Shown: positions 1-13,884 of the stretch, one piece after another
Layout of the letters: each line of letters starts with the position of its first letter
Numbering within the stretch: position 1 is the first letter of the stretch
DNA from: Atrichornis clamosus
Taxonomy: Eukaryota; Chordata; Aves; Passeriformes; Menuridae
DNA length: 64,000 nt
Assembly: GCA_013400975.1 (NCBI GenBank)
Contig: WBMZ01015705.1
Span: 1-64,000, forward strand
Direction of reading: 5' to 3'
The notes under the pieces: model-generated
Seen by the model: the letters and a program-made list of their open reading frames with translations, nothing else
The model's database searches: none
Told to the model about the DNA's origin: nothing
Made by a program: the position numbers and the translations under genes

Positions 1-127
1 GGGGCCGGGGCCGGGGCAGGGGCCGGGCCCGTAGGAGCGGGCGGCGCCGGTGCCCCCGCTGCGGGGTTCGGGCTGTCGAGAGTCGGGGAGCAAGCAGAAA
101 CGAGCGCCGGAGCGCTCAGCAGGGGAT
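1..127 (+). promoter_or_regulatory. SYK: CpG-island promoter and probable non-coding first exon of SYK
   Basis: This stretch is very GC-rich, with many CpG and GGGGCC-type runs, unlike the AT-rich DNA that follows from about 280. That is the usual look of a vertebrate promoter island. A good splice donor, GTAAGG, begins at 128, so a non-coding exon could end at 127 and join the first coding exon at 18138. The short open frame at 50-280 has no recognisable product. The position relative to SYK fits a 5' UTR exon, but the transcription start cannot be seen and may lie left of the window. The island is seen directly; the link to SYK is inferred from strand and position. Confidence 0.55.
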
Positions 128-1581
128 GTAAGGAAGGGTGAAGCGCCTGGGACACAGGAGCGTCCTAAAGAGCGGCTGAGCGTCGGGCACTCGTGCTGGG
201 GAGGGAGCGGGCTGCTGAAAACACATCACCAGCCTGAAACCCTCCTGTATGGCAGTGCTTCGGAAAATAAATACCACTAGCCCAGCGTCTCAGGAATTTA
301 AATTTAAAACTTAGATACAAACCAAAATTGATTTTACTGTATCTCGATACGTTGTTGTGGTGGCAGGTTTTGTACAAAGCCAAGTGTACACTAAAGCGGG
401 GCTACTGTCTGAATGGTGCATAACCTGTCAAAGCTTTGATGCCTGATAAAATGTCTTTAAAATTGCGGGGTTTATTATCAAACTTCCCTATTTTGTTTCC
501 AAGAAATCAACTGTGGTTAGTGTATCACTAGAATTGCTGAAAGTAGTTGATTCTACCAGCCTGGTGCCAGTAAAATGTCTCTTCATTTTGTGTTCTGCCA
601 ACATTATTCAGCTATCTTTGTTAGCATTGTACTGCATAAACTTTATGTTTTAGCTGCCTAGATTAGTTTGAAGTGATGTTATTTTGGACAAAGTTAAACA
701 ACACTTTTGTTGGGTGAAACAATCCATTAGAAGAGTGGTAAATGCAGTCTGCCCAAGGTGCATGAAATACTTTAAAACAATTATTTAAAACAATTTTAAA
801 ACGAAATTATTCTTCTTAAGGGCATTAACAGCTTACAAATTTTTTTTTCATGTTCTTTTCTGTTAGGTTTCTTTCATGCCCTTTTTATCCACAGAAGCTT
901 AGATCTCCTGAGCCCTTGGATTGAATCCGCAGACTAATCCATGGACACAGCCATCCAATACAGAGCTAGTATCAGCCTGCAAAGCTGTGTATTTTTACAG
1001 ATTTGGAGGCCATAAACTGTAGCAGTGTAAAGTAAATTGAGGTAGTCCTTTTAGAGGAACTGTGACTGTGACTTCTTCTTTTTTTTTTCCCTTCATCCCT
1101 CTGTTGAGCATTGAGACATAAATAAGGAAGTTTGAATGTTCTTTATATTGTGACAGTTGTCTTGTGAGGAAGAAAGGTTATAGTTAGATATACGTATATT
1201 TGAACTAAAGGGCTTGAAATCAGCTGTGATTCTGAAAAAATGGCTGCAATAAATAAATGTATTTAATTGCTTCAGCTTTCCGAATCACTTGAAATAACTG
1301 CAAAAAACCTTGAGAAATATAGTTTCATGTTCTGGTTTTTCTTCTGTTAAAAACATTAGCACTATGTGAAAGCAAAGGTGAACTTTGCAGCTTTCCGTTT
1401 CGTACAGTGTTGAAATTCTGATACAAAAGCAGAATGAGATCCAAAGTCATAGGAAGACAAAAACAAATTTATTTTTAGAAGTAGCTAGTACTTTATGTAG
1501 AGCACAAAACAACAGATTAGAAAGAAGACTGATGGCGAAATTATAAGCTTGTTTTAGCACCTTTGAAGATGCCAGTGATCC

Positions 1582-1612
1582 AAAAAAAAAAAAAAAGAAA
1601 GAAAGAAAAAAA
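1582..1612. repeat. A-rich simple repeat (A)n/(GAAA)n
   Basis: A run of about 15 A's is followed by three GAAA-like units and another short A run. This is an ordinary simple repeat, possibly the decayed tail of a retroposed sequence, but no element body is recognisable next to it. Confidence 0.85.
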
Positions 1613-3254
1613 GCAGAATCATTTTCTTAGTCTCCCATCCTTTCTTCTGAATTTGTTATGCCAGAAGCATTGAAGTCACTTCTGGGAGAAATCACTTCTG
1701 AAATGTGTGTTGTGTTTAGAAGCCATGGTCTCACAAAAATGATTTTCTTCTTTTTTGGCAAATTACACTTTTTTTTCTTCCTAATCCTTTTTCAATATGC
1801 AATATTTAGCAGAAAACCATTAGTATGTTGCCATTGCCTGTTTGAATACTATGACTCTGAGAAATTCTGTTTGCATCTGAATCCACTGATGATTCTAGGT
1901 AGTGTCATCCTTTTTCCAGCTTTATATACTTTTGGATCAGTGCCTCAAGATCTGTTGTGTACACATTAGACAGACTGTGCCAGAATCTGCCTTCAGCTGC
2001 ATGTGTTTAGCTCCAGAATAGAACAGCAGAAAAGAGGAACTTGTCTGGGTTTATATCATAATTACAAGGAATAAAAGAGTTATCTATGAATGTAATAGTC
2101 ACATAAAAATAATTCCAAATGAGTCTTCTAATCTGTTATTTTGTGCTCAACATAAACTGCTAGTTACTTCTAAAATACCCTCTTTTTCACTTAAATGTAA
2201 ACATATGCTTAAGTGAGTTGCTCCACTGTGGCAAGAGTATTTGTACCACTGTTAAAGAGCTGAAGATGGACTTGTAGGTGTTTTTGGGTCTCAGTAGTAA
2301 AGTTTAGTCATAGGAATGAAAACTTCTCACAAGGATTTACAGTATCAGCTTCTTAATTACTAATTTAAGAAAAAATAAAATCCCATTTCATTATAGGGAA
2401 ACAGTTTCGTAGTTCAGTTTAACAGTAGTTTTGCTTGCATTTGATAAAAGAAGAAAATCTTGGTGGAGGAGGAGAGGGCAGCTCATTTTATGTCTCAGCT
2501 GGCATTTCTAGAAATGCTTTTACAAAAAAACATGCTTGATATCTGCACTACTTTTTACAGAAAAACATTATTAATTTCTGCTTGGAATTAAATTGGATTT
2601 AAGCCTTTCAGCCACTCTTGTGAGAAAAAAGAAACCTTGGGCTTTGCAGTATCCTTCCCTAATCTTTTGTATGGTAAAGGATAGTACAATACAAAATTAT
2701 TAATATTTATTTGGGGCATAGTAAAAAAAAATTTGGTCACAAAGTTCTTGGTTAGTATTTGCATTTTTCTCCTTTGTTTTACATTTCCAGCAGCAAGGGT
2801 ACATAGTTGATATTGTCTAGCTTTTAATTTCATAATGCAAGGTAATGAGGAGGCATACTATTAAGCAGAAGAAAACAATTGTCACTGACTTCTGCATTGC
2901 TTGTTGGGGTGATTGGGAAACATCAACATTGCAAGTGCAAGAAATGTGAAGGAGCATTTATGCTCTTGAACCAAAAAGAAACGATTCCAGATTTTGCTGT
3001 AGGAAATGATAATTGATAAATAAATCTCATGTTTATATCACGTGCCTTAAAGAAATAAGACAGAATTTTGCAGTTTGTCTTTACATTCCAAAGTTAAAAT
3101 CAGGTTATAACTTCCTGTACCTTTACATACAATGATTAAATGGCCACTTCTGCAAGAGTGGCTCTTCTAAAAATGAAAGAAATGGTAAAAATATTTTTGA
3201 GACTCACAGGGATCCTAATGTTATAAAGAGACTTCAGTATATCCTTATTGAAAC

Positions 3255-4217
3255 CAGTGTTATTTAATATCTTCATTAATGTTACAGACAGAGGGATCAA
3301 ATGCAAATTTGCAGTTACACCAAGCTGAGTGGTGCAGTTGACACACCTGAAGGATGGGATGTCATCCAGAGGGACCTGCATAAGCTCAAGAAGTGAGTCC
3401 ATGGGAATCTCATGAGGTTTAACAAGGCCGAGTGCACCTGAGTTCAGGGCAACCCCCAGCACCAACAGGCAGGGGGATGAGCAGAGGATGAACCCCAGGG
3501 CAACAGGCTGGGGGATGAACAGATGGAGAGCAGCCCTGCCCAGAAGGACTTGGGGGTGCTGGGGGATGAGAGGCTGGACATGACCCAGCCATGTGCACTC
3601 ACAGCCCAGAAAGCCAAACGTGTCCTGGGCTGCATCCAGAGCAGCGTGGCCGGCAGGAAGAGGGAGTGGATTCTGCCCCTCTGCTCTGCTCTGTGAGCCC
3701 CCACCTGGAACACTGCATCCAGCTCGGGGGTCCTCAGCACAGGAGGGACGTGGATCTGTTGGAGCAAGTCCAGAGGAGGCCACCAAGTTGATCAGAGGGA
3801 TGGCGTGCCTCTCCTGTGAGGAAAGACTGAGAGAGCTGGGATTGCTCAGCCTGGAAGAGAAGGCTTCAGGATGACCAAATTGCAGCCTTCCAGTACCTGA
3901 AGGAAACCTAGAAGAAAGATGGAGAAACATTTTATAAGAGCATGTAGTGACAGGACAGGGTAGAATAGCTTAAACCTGAGTAGGTTTAGGTTAGATATTA
4001 GGAAGAAATTCTCTTCTGTGAGGGTGGTGAGACACTGGAACAGTTTGCCCAGAGAAGCTGTGGATGTCCCGTCCCTGGACGTGTTCAAGGCCAGGCTGGA
4101 TGGGTCTTTGAGCAACCTGGTCTAGTGAAAGGTGTCGCTGGCCATGGCAGGAGAGTTGGATCTAGATGATCTTCAAGGTCCCTCCAAACCTCCAAGTCAC
4201 GCTATGATTCTGTGATA
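3255..4217 (+). mobile_element. CR1 LINE fragment, 5'-truncated, with intact 3' end
   Basis: The stretch reads like the C-terminal part of the CR1 reverse-transcriptase frame followed by the CR1 3' end. Its start resembles the segment before the catalytic FADD motif. It then shows the familiar blocks: a 'gtttaacaaggccgagtgcac' variant of the FNKAKC segment at about 3416, an ORF tail, an 'aggttagatattaggaagaa' block near 3988, and a 3' end with ATTCTGTGAT at 4206-4215. Indels disrupt the FADD segment near 3308-3330, so the copy is dead. It lies in the sense direction in SYK intron 1. The large antisense open frame over it has no independent support. Confidence 0.9.
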
Positions 4218-5533
4218 TGAAAAATGCCACAAGCCTTCCCTTTGTGCCAGGTACCACAGCAACTAATGAAAAATTAAATGTATTAGAACCTAAATAACCA
4301 GTGTGCAGAGGTTACAGAGATACGGATACTTTGTCCAGTTTCACTATTGCTCAGTGCATAACAAACTGATGTTGCAATATATTGATTGACCAGCTAGGAC
4401 TACCCTGTCATTTCTCCAGCTTTGTCCTCATTTGCTTTGGGATAGTGTTCCTCCAAACACTAGATTTCAGGTGTCTTCAATGGACAAAATGTCCAGAAAT
4501 ATTTCCAACAACTTCTCTTCCTTTCAAAATGGAAAGGGGCAGCAGAAAGAATCTTTCAGCACTGAAACTGAGTAGAAGGAAGATGGGAGGTGCTAAAAGC
4601 TTTGGTAAAGAAGCAGGACTTTTGGCACTGTAGTTTGTAAGTCCAGCAATGTAGATCCCTGAGGCAATGTCTAGGCTAGGGGTGTGAGTTGAAATTGATG
4701 GGAAACACAATTATGCTTGGAGGCAACTAGAGAAACATTCAGGAAATGTTAGAGGATACGCACCAAGGAAACAGGCACACAATTATGTAAATATTTAAAT
4801 ATCACAAATCCTTACCTTAAAAACCAGATCAGTCAAATGAGTAAGGAGTCACCATTAAATGCATCAGCCACAGCCTACCCCTACCCTTTTGGATAGTCTT
4901 TTATTTTTACTCCCTCTTTGTATAGAATAATGAAGTAAGTGAGGAAAAAAAAAAGAAAAAGAGGAAGAAACCACAAAACTTCTAAGACCACAACCTACAG
5001 AACAAATAGAAGCCAGAACATGTAGAGATAGGACATCTTAGCTAAAGCCAGTGTGACTGAGAATATGTGTGGGATACTAAGTCTAAAATGCTAGAATGTG
5101 TGTTGCTGCTGACCACTGAGCATGTAGTTCTGCTTTTAAAAATTCTAGTGTCAATTTCAAAATTGGCTCAGTTTAAAACAATGTCTATACATTTTTTTAA
5201 CAAAATAGATTTGATTTTTTTGATAGTGTTGCCTGAAATGTTGATTTCTTAGTCTAGATTCAAAAACTGAGATTAGAAATCTGCTATAGAGACAACCTTT
5301 TCCCTCCTAAAATTCTTGTCAGATACATTACAGAAAACCTTAAACTGAAAAAAAAATTTTCAGCATTTTGTTCGAAGAGAACACAGAAAAGGAAGCTGCT
5401 AAGTGTATTAAGCAGTTGCTTATGGATAAGTTCCTACTCAGGAAAACAGCCCAAATTTGAAAACTTGAGTTAAGAAATTCACTCTATGCAAATAAACCAA
5501 AACTAAGATTTTGTCAGGGTGAAAATCTTTGAT

Positions 5534-5620
5534 ATCATAGAATCGCAGAAGGGTTTGGGTTGGAAGGGGCCTTAAAGATCATTTAGCTGCAACCACCCTG
5601 CTGTAGGCAGGGACACCTTT
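5534..5620 (-). mobile_element. CR1 LINE 3'-end fragment
   Basis: The fragment begins with ATCATAGAATCGCAGAAGGG and continues through the 'ggttggaaggggcctt' and 'caggga' blocks, which is the reverse complement of the CR1 3' end. Only about 90 bases remain, as expected for a strongly 5'-truncated insertion. It lies antisense to SYK in intron 1. Confidence 0.88.
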
Positions 5621-6985
5621 TATTTGACTGAGTTTCTCAATACCTGAATGTTAGGTAAAGGAAGCAGCATAATATTACCATCTTTGACATGAAGTGTTAG
5701 ATTTCACTGCTGCATTTCATAGAATACATATGAATTTCACAGTGTTTTTGTCAAGAGTTAGTAAAGCTAGCAGAACATTTAAGTAAAGATTATTTTTGCC
5801 AATCGGATAATAGGATTAGCTATCTTTTGAATCAGTGGAGCATCTTGCTGTTGTGAAGTGAAAATGATCGCTTATTTAAAATAAGTATCAAGAGGAAGAG
5901 CACTACTCTGAACAATTCTGGTCCTGCACGCAGCAGGACACCCCAGAATTGAAGTTGTCATTGAGGGAGGCTTGAGAAACCATTCTGTCCTCAGTTATCA
6001 GGTGCAGTTGGTAAGAAATCTCACCCTGCCTCAGGTGACATGGACAGCTGTGTGACAGTCCAGTGGATGCATCAATGATCTGGTCTGCAGGTATTTCTCT
6101 GCACAGAAGAGTAGGAAAAAAATCTGGTAAGGGCTGAGCAAACTCAAACCCTCTGGAACAGGCTTTCTGCAAAGGATGCAGAACCATGTTCACTTGGAAG
6201 CAGTGGTGTGTTGAGGCAATGATGTTGCTAGTGTGAAATCCAGTTGCCTCCAACTCTCAAGGGACAGGTTTTATCAAATCGAGATGGCTTTTTGTTATCC
6301 TGATGTAGCAGCTATCCATAGTGACAATTACCAGTGGACCATTTAGAGATGTAACCATTGATGCTGTGCAGAGCACCACACACCATGAAAAAAGAAGCCT
6401 GACTACAAGCAGTTTTTTTCCAGCCTGACAGTTTGTCATGCAAGAGATAGGGAAATATTGCCTATTGGCCCAGAACACACTGGTGCCAGGTGCATCCTCT
6501 CTCTGACCAGAGTGATTAATAGGCCTTGTCAAGAGTATTTCATTGGTCCAGGTGTTGCAAATGGGCTTACTTCGCAGGAGGGAAGGAGAGGGTTCTTGCT
6601 TCTCTCTTTGTGTAGTGTTTCTGGAACATTCTATGTTTTATATGAAAGGAGAGGTTGGGTTACAGTTCGTCTGCTGGCTAAAATGGGTTCCTGCCAGCTA
6701 CGAGGCTGTTTAATTCTCTCCTTATACCAATGAGAAGTTTTGTCTGTACTGTTTGTTCTGATGATAAAGGCTCATATGGGGAGAGATGCAGACTCAGTCT
6801 CTTCTGAATGGCTGATTCACAGATGCATTAATTGGTATGGGGAGTCTTCTTGCAATAGAGTCTGTCTTTTTTTGTGTGTGTGTCCTCATAAAACCTAGTC
6901 AGGAAGAGATGGCACAGTTGCTGGACGACTATATTTTTTTAAGAGAAGCAGTCATTTGTCTCCTAACAGAAATGCTGTTAAATTA

Positions 6986-7200
6986 AAAATTCTTTACTGT
7001 GAGGGTAGTGAGGCACTGGAACTTGTTGCCCAGAAAGGCTGTGGATGCTCCATCCCTGCCAGTGCTCAAGGTCAGGTTGGATGGGGCTCTAAGTAACCTG
7101 GTCCAGTGAAAGGGGTCCCTAACCATGGCGGGGGGGTTGGAACTAAGTGATCTTTAAGGTCCCTTCCAACCCAGACAAGTCTATGGTTCTTTAATTCTAA
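6986..7200 (+). mobile_element. CR1 LINE 3'-end fragment
   Basis: The stretch contains the CR1 blocks 'gagggtagtgaggcactgga', 'ttgcccagaaaggctgtgga', 'ggttggatggggctct' and 'ggtcccttccaaccca' in sense order, ending near 'tctatggttcttt'. This is the last 200 or so bases of a 5'-truncated CR1 in the same direction as SYK. Confidence 0.9.
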
Positions 7201-8994
7201 TTAGATAGATTTTAAGAAGCTGATCCCTAATGTTGCAGTCTGACTGTGTGAGCTAGTATCACATCTTCCTTTCAAAAAATGAAAATACTTGACTCTTCTT
7301 CCATACCTCTGTGCGTGTGAATTCTTTCTGACTGTAATTGCCAGCAAGAGATGAGACATTGGCACTTACAGGTTGTCTATAGCAGAACATATACCTGGTC
7401 TATGCTCCTAGCAGAAGCTTTTCAAAAAAATAACGCAGCATGGCATGGTACTTACAGACTCTAGAAAGTGGCACTGAGAAGGCTTGACCAGTTTTGTAGA
7501 AGCTTGCCTATTCTAGGAGTATAAAAAGCAACTTATTTTTGTTTCTGCAATAATTTCTCTCTATATAAAGCAGGATATGGCAGACTGTTTCAGATGACAA
7601 AATAACCTTGGTCTGAAAGAGGAACCTGCCTAATTTGCCACTCTGACTCATGGGGCCAGTCCATTCAGGCATCTGTTCAGCAAACGTTTTAGCAACTCTG
7701 AAAACAGACCAATAAATTTCAGCTAAGTGAATGAAGTGTAATGAGGTCCAAGTGTTCTTGGCTTGTTGTTTGCTTAACAATAAGCAATGGCTAATATTCA
7801 TGGCTTAGAAACTGAGATCATTTCTACATCTGTAGCCTCTAGACAGGGAACCAAGTAGAGACAGACCTGTACAAAGAAGGGGAGTTCATACACTCATAAT
7901 AGATTTGGAAACGTCAGCCTGCAACAATTAAACTACTAGTTTTTAAAAAGTTAAATGAAGAGATTTACTGCAATCTAAAAGTAAACCTGTCTTTTGTGTC
8001 TGCCAACTAGTAAAGCCAGAGTGGTCTTTATCCCAAATTTTGAGTGAAACATGTGGCATTTTATCTTAATCCTGTAAGGCTGTAAAATTTTGAGACTGCT
8101 GTAAAAATGTTGAGTTTCTCCTGGGTTGGTCTGGTTTTTTTTTTTTGATGGAACTTTTCTTTCACCTTCTATTTGATAGTAGAAACTTCTTTCTAGAACT
8201 GATGTTGTTTTAGTTCTGAGATATTGTGTTTACCAGCAAATTTGCTAAAAACGACACAGGGAATGTAAAACAAAGTTATGGACTCTGGATCCATCCACAC
8301 TTGGAACCTGATCCTTCTGAATGAAGCCAGTCTTTCTCAGTTTTCATGGTAATAAAAATTCACAGTATCACCAGCTCTGTGCCCGAGGCATTCTTTTTAT
8401 GTGTGTTTGGAAATTGGACAGATATTCTAGGTTTTGCCTTTCTGGGAAAAGAGGAATATTTTGAATAAACACTATTGTTAGTATAACGCTCTGGTAGATC
8501 TTTTCCTGGCAACTTCTTTCTGAGTTGTGAAAAACTATTGACAGTAGTGAGCCTTGAAAGATTTTGGAACAATTTGGGGCAGAGGGGAAATTTGGTGATA
8601 GTTAGATATATCTTCTTTTTACTGTACTATCTCTATCTTGTCCATCACTGTTTTGTCACTGCCGTCTCTGTAAAAAACTCTTCCATAAAAATGAAAATAT
8701 GCTCTACCTGGAAACGTGCTACATTGGCATACTTAACGTCATTCTAATTTTGAACCTGAAAATATGCAGGCCATTGAGTAGGGTGTTCCATATCTTTTTA
8801 GTGATTCTCCTTGCAAGAAGGATGATAATTTTTTTTAGTTTTCTTTTCACATGTTTTCACTTCCTTATAAGTTCATTTCAAACCTCCCTTTGTGCAACCA
8901 TAGTAGCCCCTGTGGTATGTAAATGAGATTTACTTTTTACTGTAAATATGGACAGGAAATATATTTGAAACAAAACCATAAAGAAACTATATAC

Positions 8995-9016
8995 ATTTAT
9001 TTATTTATTTATTTAT
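8995..9016. repeat. (TTTA)n microsatellite
   Basis: Five to six tandem copies of a TTTA unit sit in AT-rich intron 1 DNA. No function is visible. Confidence 0.85.
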
Positions 9017-12000
9017 ATGATGTGGCTAAGCTCGGTAGTTCCCGAAGTACTGAGAGGTAGTTGTGGCTCCCTGAGTAAGACTTTTGTAACTGCACCCCAA
9101 CCCAAGCTTTGGGGTTTTTTTGGGTTTTTGTTGTTCATTTGGTTTGGTTTAGGGTTTTTTTGCCAGCATTGGGAAAAAACAGTTATGCCTGTACTATTCA
9201 GGAGGTACTACAGAGCCACAGCTGGTCTTGGTGAAGGTCTGTCTGTGCCCAAAGAAGCTTGTTCACACCTTGTCACAGCAGGAAAATGGGATATTAGAAA
9301 AGCGTCTGCCTGCAGTATCTTGAATGCTTTCCTTCAGATGTTACCCAGTCGTTCCATTACTTTTATGGTGATTTAATAGGGACCGATCACAGCCAAGTAC
9401 TTTGTCTGAAAGGGAGCAGGCTCCCATACAAATGATGCCACCTGTTTTCAGGCTGAAATGCTTGCTTTGGCAAGAGACATATTTAGCAAGAGACAATGTT
9501 TGCATTTGTGACAATGTGAGAGTTGAAAAGGAGGTAAGGCAATGACTAACAGGGCATGGTGAGGACGGAGAAGGAAATGTTGATGTTTTGTGTGAGTGGT
9601 TTTGGTTTTCATTTTTCTAAAAGGAGAAAAGTATTTGTTTGGGGTTTGATTTTTATTTTTCTTCTTAAGATGTGTAAAAATCATAGGGTCTGTTCTTCCA
9701 GGGAAAGAATTCTTGTAATCCATAAACACCTGGCTTTTTTCTTCCTTTCTCAGCAGCATTCTGAGCTTTTTAAAAGACCAAAACAGAAAAACCTCATTAG
9801 AGGGAAATCATGACATGTGAAAAGATTACCAAAACATGAGTCCCAAAAGAAAAGTGCTGTGTAAGAGACAATACATTCCTACCATTAGTGAAGAATGTTT
9901 TTTAGTGATGAATGCTCCTCCATGATCTCAGTACAGAAGCTTGTATAGAAAAGGCCTGAATAGAACATGAATGCTGTGGTGCTTTTTCTAAGCATCTGTT
10001 TGCCTTATAATAGGGCAGTAATTGTGTTGACAGGTCAAGTAGTATTTCCTCAGGAAATATTTCAATAGCTACAGTGCCTGGAGTAGTCTGATGATATCAG
10101 AATGTCAGATGCAATTTAGAGTAAATTAGGGCATTTCTGGCATGTTTCAGTGGAGATAAAAACATCTGTCTATCTGTTCTCACTAATGACTCTAGAAAGT
10201 AAATCTATAGGAAAATATTTTTTAAATCACAGTTTTTGAAGCTAATGATACTTTTAGATGGGTTTGTGATATTTCTTCCCAGTTCTTTTTGTTAATAACT
10301 CTTTGTTACAGGAGAGAAGATAAATGGTGTTTTCCCCAAACCTAGTAGATGAAATATTAATGCCATCTGTTTAGCAGATTTTTTTGTTCTGAAGTGGTCA
10401 GAATGCTGAGGCTTTACATGAACTTGGGCAAACACTGTTTTTTCTTAAGCTGAGAAAGGTGCTAGCAAGGCCACTACCTTTCAGAATAATGATAAAACAC
10501 AAACCTGCCACAGTTGCAAAAATCACCAGTATTACCAGTTGTATTACATGGGATTTCAGATGTTTCTCAGTAGGTCAGAAAATTTACTCTTGTGTCCTGC
10601 AAACTCTAGTTTGCATTACTTGATAAAAAGATATTCTGCTCCATTTCCTGCCCTAATGACTTACTTTTAAACACTTGCTGTGTTCCTCCTTTGTTTCTGC
10701 ATAATTTGCTCATAAAAACTCTTCTTCTAAGGCCTGGATAGAAATTAAATCTTCATATATATGCAGAAAGGTAAAGAAGACATTTAAAAGTAATCTGATT
10801 AATCAAATTAAGGCCACCATTCAGCTGCCTACACACACTGAAACGTGATTTTAAAGGTGAAAAAATGAGCATAGAACCTGTTATTTTTTAAAATTCTTTA
10901 AATTTAAATTCTTTAAAAGTGAGACAATAACAATGGGTTTATAATACTTTGATGGTAATTATGTCAGAGTGTACATCAGTTTGGGATATACCTTTGAGAT
11001 TCTACTTAAACCTTGAAGGTATCAAAATATTTAATATAGAACATGAAGTGACCATCAAAAGTATATTTTTAATTCTATGCATGCTGAATTCCCTTCAGCT
11101 TTCAGGTGTGTTACATAAGTTGAAAATGTAGAGACGAATCTTGAACAAATCTTATTCAGAGGCATAAATTGTTATTTCAAGAACCTAGTTAAATACTAAC
11201 TTGAAAAAAATGCCTATTCATATTATTATATTATTATTAATGGTCTTCTGTGTATGCCTAGAGAATTGTTGAAGTTCTGTGGATGCTTAAAATATCACCC
11301 TGTGCTAGAACAAATTGTTTCAGTAAGCATATTTTCATCATTCTGCACTGTCTAGTGAGCCTTAGACATACTTATGCATGCAAAAGGCACTTGCTTTAAA
11401 CTTTTTTACTTTTGTACCTTGCTCACAGAACACTGCTTTGAAAAACAAGATAAAAAAATAAGTGTTCAAATAAGGAACTTTCACCACGACTTTTGATCTT
11501 CTGTCACACTTGAGTTCTTTTATTCATGGATGAGTAAATTACTGAGTCAGAAATCCTTAAGTCGCCTTCCACATTGCTGTTTGGTCTTTTTAAGAAGATT
11601 CATACTTCTATTTATAATTTTTTATGTTACAGTGGAGATCAATACCTTGGTAATATTATACTCTTTGCTAGGCAAACTTTTTGATAAAGCAATTATACTC
11701 CCTTTACCCTTGTCTAAATAAAAGAGATTAAATAGAATTAAGCTAAAGGTAGCAGTATGGTTAGCACAGATTTTTTCTGCCACCTTTCAGGTGAGTTTTC
11801 CTGAGTTTTCCGCATCTGTTTTGAGAGAATGTCTCTCTTCCTTGTATGCATGAAATGTGTGTGATACTAAACTCTTGTGCTATGTCTGGAGTACTGTGCA
11901 GCATTGATGAGGAAGTTACCTGAGGGGAAGTGGATACCCCATTTTCCTGTGAATTTGCATAATATTTTTCCTTTCATGTGGGATGAGCCTGATGTTTGCA

Positions 12001-13627
12001 TGCATTTGTAGCCTCCTAAAAAGTCAAATTTAATGGCTCAGGGGAGAGTTACACCTTAGACCCTCTTTTTCTGTTTTGTACAAATGCTTCTCTCAGGCAA
12101 CCAGCTGCACTTCCTTCAGTCCTCTTAAGGGTAAAGCCTTACATTCAGCCCTTTGGGGACCTAATCTCCATTTTATAGCCTCAGATTTATAACTGTGCTG
12201 ACTTGTAAAATGCAGCACTATTTGTCACCTGGAGGAATTTAGACAAGGAGAAAACTGTGAATCCAAATACAGTTTCTTCTACTCCATTACTGATCCTAGA
12301 AGGGTATTATACTCCCAAAAGAAAGGCAAGATTTTGTAATTCCAACAGAGAACAGCCATCTCAAAGGCAGAAATTCTTCCAAAACTGTTAAGAAGTTTTT
12401 AACCATTAACTAAAATTTTGTGTGTTTATTTAGCTCTTTGCATGCTCAGGGGATGGTACATCAACCCAAACATTTCCTACCATTGCTAAACACTGAATAC
12501 TCTTCACATATTAGAACATGGGGTAGAGGAACCTTGCCAGAAATCTACCAACATTAACCTATTTTGCAAAAGTAAATCAGGTCATTGTTTTCTGAAACAG
12601 TTATAAATAAATGATTTGTGAAATCTAAGAGAACATAAGGATCCTGCTGCTCTTCTTTCCATGACTGAGAAATATTATCCACATTTTAGAAATTTTTTAT
12701 ATAGCAGGCCTTCTCATTTGAGCTCTGAACTTCTCTGTTTTACAATCTGAATATTTAAGAGACAGTCCCTCATCAGTGCTGTCACTAATATTTCATCTAA
12801 GTTGCAACCAGTGGACTTTTTTTTCTCTCTGGTTGAGGAATGTGTGTCTGGGCAAATTATCCAGAGCATATAGTAAATGCTGACATTAATCTGAGAAAAA
12901 ATAGTACTCTGAGGAGCATCCTGATACATTGAAGTCAAAGTGAATTTAAATTTCAGTAACCATAAGGATTTTTTTAGCCAGGGAAGATGAGTTTATCACT
13001 TTTAACCCTGTTCTCCACCCCACTTCTATTTTATTAGCTCTTATTTTCATTCTAAAGTTCTTTAAATTTTAGGTACTAACATATTTTGTCTGAAACTAGA
13101 AGCATGGCAAAAATGAACTTTAATGAAATATTTTTATGAAAATAAATTGCTACAGATGAAGAATGTGGTGGTATTTTTTTGTTTGATATTTGTTCACTAC
13201 ATATTACTGAGGTGTGTTGAGCAGGTACTGCAGCGCAGTACCATTCTTGGCATGAGACGCATAAGGGATTATTTTGTGCCTTTCTCCAACTAAGTTGTAC
13301 AGTGCTGGTGAACAGCCAGTGTTGATTATTTAGCCATCCAACTTCGTTCCTTACTAAAAACCTAGCAGTAAATCTGTTCTCCTGCATCCTTCCTGAAAGT
13401 GATATTGAAGACTTGGAGCCTGCCTTCATGGACTCCTTTGCAAGAGGTGAGATATGTATGTTCATCTCCTAACCAGCAGTGTGTGCTGCATGGTGGAGTA
13501 AAAAAGAATGACATGGTAACATTGGTGTGTGTGGGGCAAACAAGTAAGCAGAAATGAAGGAAACAAGAACTAGAGCATTCAAAACATCCATATTTGTAAT
13601 GACTTTCAAAGTGAAAGAATCTGAGAC

Positions 13628-13884
13628 ATAAAAACATTAAGGTTGGAAAAGATCTTTAGGAACATCAAGTCCAACTGTAACCCTAACACTACCCCATCTA
13701 CTACAAAACCATTTTCCTAAACACCAGTCTGTAGGTCTTTAAATCCCTTCAGGGGCAATGACTTAACTGCTTCCTGGGCAGCGTGGTCCAATGCTTGATA
13801 ACTCCCTCAATGAAGAAATTTTTCCTGATAGCCAATCTAAACCTCCCCAGTAGTTGAGGTCTTTTCCTCTGATCGTCTCATGCG
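13628..13884 (-). mobile_element. CR1 LINE 3' fragment, older subfamily
   Basis: Read on the minus strand this is CR1-like 3' sequence. On the plus strand it shows 'aaggttggaaaagatcttta', 'catcaagtccaactgtaacc' and 'gaagaaatttttcctgatag', all reverse-strand CR1 landmarks. It is more diverged than the copies at 5534 and 38447, so it is probably older. A second minus-strand CR1 piece begins at about 14770, so the two may once have been one insertion. Confidence 0.82.

Noticed and set aside
50..280. 76-codon frame at the window start
   Set aside because: It is in a CpG island where stops are rare, crosses the likely donor at 128, and has no recognisable product.
3136..3930. 264-codon minus-strand open frame
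   Set aside because: It lies opposite a sense CR1 fragment and its translation has no protein-like features of its own. It is a shadow frame of the transposon.
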